Positions 60,000 to 64,000 of a stretch of DNA of 64,000 bases are shown piece after piece. The notes beneath the pieces are model-generated. The model worked only from the letters and a program-made list of their open reading frames with translations. It searched no databases and was not told where the DNA came from. How positions within the stretch are numbered: position 1 is the stretch's first letter; every line of letters starts with the position of its first letter. The position numbers and the translations under genes are program-made. The stretch is from Chinchilla lanigera (taxonomy: Eukaryota > Chordata > Mammalia > Rodentia > Chinchillidae): positions 14,106,899 to 14,170,898 of the forward strand of contig NW_004955438.1 of the NCBI RefSeq assembly GCF_000276665.1. Reading direction: 5' to 3'.

Positions 60000-61440
60000 T
60001 AAACTTTTTATTAAGTTTATTGGTACAATTTAGATATGCACAATGATCACGTTCGTTATAGGGAATTTGCACCTATACATGATGTCTTAATTTCCTTTTA
60101 CCCCATTCTGCCCCCTTCAACCTCTTTTCCCCTCTTTATTTACAAAGCTTGTTTCCATTTTATCCTTTTTTTCTTCATTTTTTCTCAGTCCTTTCACCCG
60201 CCTCCCCGCCATTTCCCTTTCAAACAATTACTTCGCATTTCGCACTATTAAATATTTTGTTTCTTATTTACACTTCCAGTTTCTCACACCAAGGAGACAG
60301 TGCTGACTTGAAATGAGTACTGTGATAAAAACAGTATAGTACTGGCAAAAATAAAAACAGACCTCAGGATCAGTGAAACAGATCAGAAGAAGCAGAAACA
60401 CTGCAAACACACTCAGCCGTCTTATCTTTGGCAAAACGGCCAAACACATTTACTGCAAGAAAGAAAGAAAGTCTCCTTAATGGTGCTGGGGAAACTGGAT
60501 TTCCACATGCTGAAAACTAAAACTACACCCATGTATATCACCATGCACTAAACTAAAATAAAAATGGATCAAAAATATAAATATTAAAATCGAAACACTA
60601 AATCTGCTGGAAGAGTGAATAGGTAGAACTCTTGAAGACATAGGTATAGGCAAAAACTTCACGAACAAAGCCCTGACTGCACAGGAAATACTACAAAGAA
60701 TCAACAACTGGGATCTCATCTTATTAAAAAACTTTTGCACAGTAAAAAAAAACAAAAACAAAAAACCACGAACAGAATAAAGAGACAACCCACAGAGTGG
60801 GAAATATTCTTAGCCAGTTGTTCTTCAGACAAAGGACTAATATGTAAAACATATAGAGAATTGAAAAAAATCAGAACCCCTCCAATTTAAAGACCCAAAA
60901 GTCCAAAAACAGACATCTGAAATGAGTAGACACTTCTCAGATTAAGAAGTACAAATGGCAAATGAATACATGAAAAAATATTCAACATCACTGATCATTT
61001 GAGAGATACAAATTCAAACAATGCTGAGATTCCATCTCACCCCACAAAGAATGGCTATTATCAATAAATCAATCGATAACAAACGCTGGTGGGACTGTGG
61101 GGAAAAGGAACACTACTGTTGGTAAGGTGTAGATTGGTGCAACCACTGTGAAATTTCCTCAGAAAACTAAGACTAGAAGTTCCATTTGACTCAACCATTC
61201 CCCTTCTTGGTATCTTCTTGAAAAAATTAAAAGCACCATAACGCAGTGATGTATGTGGACACATGTTGACAGCTGCGTAGTTTGTAATAGCTAAATCTTG
61301 GAAACAATCCAAATGCTCACCAGCTGACACATGGATAAAGAAAGATGTGGGTTTTTTTTATATATATAATGGTGTACTACTCAGCCATAAAGAAGGATAG
61401 ACTTAAGACATTTCTAGCTAAATGGATAGGTCTGGAGACT
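60000..61440 (-). mobile_element. L1 with 5' inversion (twin-primed structure)
   Basis: 60000-60310 is an antisense L1 3' UTR. 60311-61440 is a sense ORF2 C-terminal region (agtactggcaaaaataaaaacag, gctggggaaactggatttcca, actactcagccataaagaagg) that stops just before the 3' UTR. Adjacent inverted halves of one element, with the ORF2 part upstream in element orientation, are the signature of L1 twin priming. It lies directly 5' of TRIP11-like copy A. Confidence 0.7.
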
Positions 61441-61601
61441 ATACTCTTAAGATTTTCTTACAAGCTCCTTTAAAATATTTTGTTGTTCATTCTTTTTATG
61501 ATTAAATATTTCAGTGTGTAAGTATAATCAAATGTTTGTGTTTACTCTTTGGATACACTCCCTGTGCAGCTGGCCTAAGATGTTTCCTCCTTCATTTCCA
61601 G

Positions 61602-61716
61602 AGTCCTTATGAGAAATCTCTTCATTGGTCATTTCCACACACCAAAACACCAGCATCCTGCAGTGTTCCCGTTGATGGGAAGCATCCTGGGTATTAAAAG
61701 GGAGGAAATGGAGCAG
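61602..61716 (+). pseudogene. TRIP11P: TRIP11 penultimate-region exon copy A, inverted
   Basis: A 115-bp exon-like block on the plus strand has an intact acceptor (tcatttccag) and donor (gagcag|gtaact). The single open frame reads [15 protein letters not shown] and ends [15 protein letters not shown], which is the C-terminal region of the golgin GMAP-210. It is the same length as the human exon I recall (38 codons after one split base), with about 8 substitutions clustered in the middle (HQHPAVFP). Splice sites and frame are intact, so on its own it could be real. Its strand is opposite to FBLN5 and to the 53.3-kb fragment, and the next exon is damaged, so I read it as part of a decayed, inverted duplicate. 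Confidence 0.75.
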
Positions 61717-62170
61717 GTAACTAGACAGCGGAAGCCATTCTGAGTGCATCTATTAGACTTATTTTTCTGAATATATTTATAACTAAAATAGTATCATCAT
61801 TGAAAGTTGTTTCTCTTTAATATAGCTTAATCTGATTTTCTCAATTATGTAAAAATGGAATCATTTCGTTATACAGTGAAGAAATAAATTTGTTCAGTTT
61901 GTACAATGTTAGTTTAAACATTTTGCAACTTATAAACCACTTTTCATATCAGAAAGCTGAAATTTTGAGATACAACAATACCCAAAAGTTTGTTTGAGAT
62001 TATGCATTGTGATAATGGCATTTTATTATACTTGTTGTTTCTTTTAATAATAGGAAACAGTAACTATGAATTGGACTCAAAGCTAAATTTGCTAATATCC
62101 AAAACCATGTAAAAGTGGACATATTTTCTTGTACAATGATGTTTTTCTCTGTTTTAAAATAATCTTGCCA
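61717..62170 (+). other. Retained intron between TRIP11-like copies A and B
   Basis: 454 AT-rich bases between the two exon-like blocks, starting gtaact. The polypyrimidine tract before copy B is present but the final AG is lost. Its presence shows the copy is genomic (unprocessed), not a retrocopy. Confidence 0.6.
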
Positions 62171-62284
62171 TTGCTTAATGAAGATCAGGAAGGTGTCACT
62201 GGGTGCATGACTGGGTGGCTTGGAGGATCAAAAAGTGTCCCCAACACACCACTGAGACCAAATCTGCAATCTGTGCTGAATAGT
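62171..62284 (+). pseudogene. TRIP11P: TRIP11 exon copy B, inverted
   Basis: This block follows copy A by a 454-bp intron. The frame reads [19 protein letters not shown] then [12 protein letters not shown] and ends SVLNS before a donor-like gtaaga. It matches the next GMAP-210 exon, where human has [20 protein letters not shown]. Changes include Trp to Cys in the WMTGWL core and loss of one Gly codon. The base pair before TTG is CA rather than AG, so the splice acceptor is damaged, apparently by loss of one G. Exon order A then B is correct on the plus strand. No copy of the following exon (SFSELF...) was found between here and the right edge. Confidence 0.77.
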
Positions 62285-62599
62285 GTAAGAACCAGTATTA
62301 TTTTTGCTGAATATGAATGATGAAATGATCATATATCACTCTCATTTGCAAAGAATCAGATTTCTCTTTTAGGTTATTTTATATAACACTTTTACTATTT
62401 TGTAGCAAAGGATTTAAAGACAACAGGCAGTTTTAATAATTTGTGTATAGATTGTATTGTAACCTTTTATATGGCACGTTTATTTCAGAGTCTTAGCTAT
62501 TTCTTTACGTGTGTTTGATCTGCTGGCTCGGGCGGTTTTGCTGCAAAGTTAGGACACTGTCAGAGAAAGAGGCTTCCTTTGCCTAAGTCACCCACGTTC

Positions 62600-62800
62600 C
62601 GAGTCTCTGCCCCACTGACACCTACTGAGCACCGCTGTGTCCCAGACACTGTCAGCCGGGGGGATGCAGCTGCGAACCAGAAGGGAGGCGCCGGCCCTGA
62701 GCCCGGTCTGGCAGGAGGAGGCCGTCAGGACGCATGAACACGCGGTGCCTGGTGTACAGTAGGCGATAGGTGAATGTTCACTGAAATGAACAGGACTGTT
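62600..62800 (+). repeat. G+C/CpG-rich ancient repeat remnant
   Basis: cacctactgagcaccgctgtgtcccagacactgt and gggggatgcagctgcgaac resemble an old mammalian dispersed repeat (tactgagcacctactatgtgcc type), with a second tail gcctggtgtacagtaggcgatagg. CpG content is unexpectedly high for such an old element in an AT-rich setting. Confidence 0.5.
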
Positions 62801-63469
62801 ACATCATAGAGTTTCTATTTTTAAAATCTTTTTTAAATAAAGAAACACAAAAGGTAGGATACAAGTCCTATTCTCCTTGGAGAAGATCCTATTTTAAGTT
62901 AAAAATTTAACTTAAAAGAAACCTGTTCAGTATATTATTTTAATCTGCTAATGTTACTGGTGATGTTTTACAGATCTTTAGAACATGATATTTAATGCTT
63001 ATTATGCTTTGATACAAATTTTCATGTCTGTGTTATTAAAATTAAAATGCTTTATGTGTTAAGAGCTACTGATGATAAGTAAGTGTTCTCAGTTGGCTAA
63101 TTCTGATTATAAAATGTTTGAAATGAGTATCAAATACTATTAAATTGTTAATTTATAGCAAGCATTTATCTAATGTGCTAGCTAGCGTTCTTATTTGCCT
63201 GTAAAGATGATTCATAAAAAGAAGAAAAAAGATATAAATGGGACAATTAGTATTTAACATTTAATTATACCAGCGGGTACATTTTTTTGTTGTTGTAGTG
63301 AGTATAACTTTGTTAGCTAACCTGATAAAACCAAAATACATCTGCTAGTTTTTATCATTATTAATAGCTTGTAAGGGTCTTATTTATATTCATATTACCA
63401 ATATGGACGTGTAGTAAAACTTACTGAGTTGAAATTGAATTATCCATTAGACTATGTGCATATTCTTTC
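62801..63469. other. Intergenic, very AT-rich, repeat-poor
   Basis: Contains the palindrome at 62892-62917 and many att/taat motifs. No coding signal and no further TRIP11-like exon. Confidence 0.5.
62892..62917. repeat. AT-rich near-perfect palindrome
   Basis: Arms ttttaagttaaa and tttaacttaaaa are exact reverse complements, separated by two bases. It could form a hairpin or be a homeodomain-type dimer site; no function is shown. Confidence 0.9.
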
Positions 63470-63880
63470 TTTACTTTAAGTTTTTGTTGGTATATTTTTG
63501 CAATACATGATATTTGCATCCATTTGGTAGAATTTATATACATATATATGATTTTTAGTTCTCCCCATCTCCCTTCCCCAGCTCCCTTCTCTTCTCTATA
63601 AATTTTCTCTTTATTTTACTTCTTAATTTATTTATATTTTGGGTTTTTGTATGAGAGAAACCATGCAGTTATTTAATTTTCCATGTCTGACTTATTTCAC
63701 TTACCATTATAATCTCGAGATCCACCCATTTTTCCTGCAAATGGCATGAACTCATTTTTCTTTATGTCTAAATAAAATTCATTGTGTATATAAATACCAC
63801 ATTTTCTTTATCCATTTGTCTGCTGATGGGCATTTAAGCTGTTTACAGAGCTTAGATATTGGAAGATCTCTTTTTTTTTC
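63470..63880 (-). mobile_element. Antisense L1 3' end
   Basis: Antisense 3' UTR (ttgcaatacatgatatttgc, C/T-rich tract) then antisense ORF2 end (tttatccatttgtctgctgatggg, cttatttcacttaccattataat). Confidence 0.75.
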
Positions 63881-64000
63881 CTGAAATCTTCATACTTCAA
63901 TGTTAATTACTTAAAAGTATATGTTATTGTATATTTTAATGTATATATCACACATTAAATTTAGTACAATATTTGTACTCTGGGATTTTTTAAACTTCCT

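Noticed and set aside
60477..60788. 103-codon minus-strand frame
   Set aside because: Antisense to L1 ORF2 remnant.
61602..61716. Calling this an active TRIP11 exon
   Set aside because: Wrong strand relative to the expected gene order, adjacent exon damaged, and no further exons found on this strand.
1..64000. CRISPR arrays, operons, phage or bacterial genes
   Set aside because: Composition, introns and repeat content are mammalian; the only regular array is the 60-bp triplication, which has no spacers.

Overview
This window is vertebrate nuclear DNA from a placental mammal, most likely a non-murid rodent. Introns are long, coding density is very low, and about half of the sequence is recognisable as old or young retroelements. 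The rodent call rests on B1 (7SL-derived) SINEs, tRNA-derived ID elements and fused B1-ID dimers, alongside mammal-wide MIR, L2, L1, MaLR LTRs and MER5-type DNA transposons. The B1-ID dimers and the sequence of the young ID copies point towards the squirrel/beaver/kangaroo-rat side of rodents rather than mouse or rat. The species cannot be fixed from this sequence.

The one intact gene is the 5' part of fibulin-5 (FBLN5), on the minus strand. Coding exons 1-4 lie at 37370-37386, 33465-33519, 31650-31701 and 29213-29467. They join in frame to give residues 1-126: signal peptide, short N-terminal segment, and the atypical first calcium-binding EGF module with its RGD integrin motif and Pro/Tyr-rich insert. 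Everything below 29212 is intron 4; exon 5 was not found and should lie beyond the left edge. The promoter side is a CpG-rich stretch around 37380-37950.

The region 37.6-64 kb is upstream of FBLN5. In human the neighbour on that side is TRIP11 (Golgi golgin GMAP-210), on the same strand. The window does not show a working TRIP11, but it carries three decayed exon-sized pieces of the TRIP11 3' end. A last-exon copy on the minus strand (53221-53403) has a frameshifting deletion and a lost stop codon. Two consecutive exons separated by an intron sit on the plus strand (61602-61716 and 62171-62284); they are diverged and one splice acceptor is damaged. They look like an unprocessed partial duplication that was later broken and inverted. 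This is the most unusual content of the window.

Other structure worth noting: two copies of one roughly 460-bp LTR in opposite orientation (42089-42980 and 44531-44992), each entangled with L1 DNA; an exact 60-bp tandem triplication inside a dispersed repeat whose single-copy relative lies 5.6 kb away; a patchwork duplication at 24775-25220 assembled from nearby sequences; several SINE/L1 insertions with clear target-site duplications; and an L1 with a 5' inversion. No CRISPR array, operon, tRNA gene, rRNA gene or intact viral gene was seen. Most open frames in the window are chance frames or transposon remnants.
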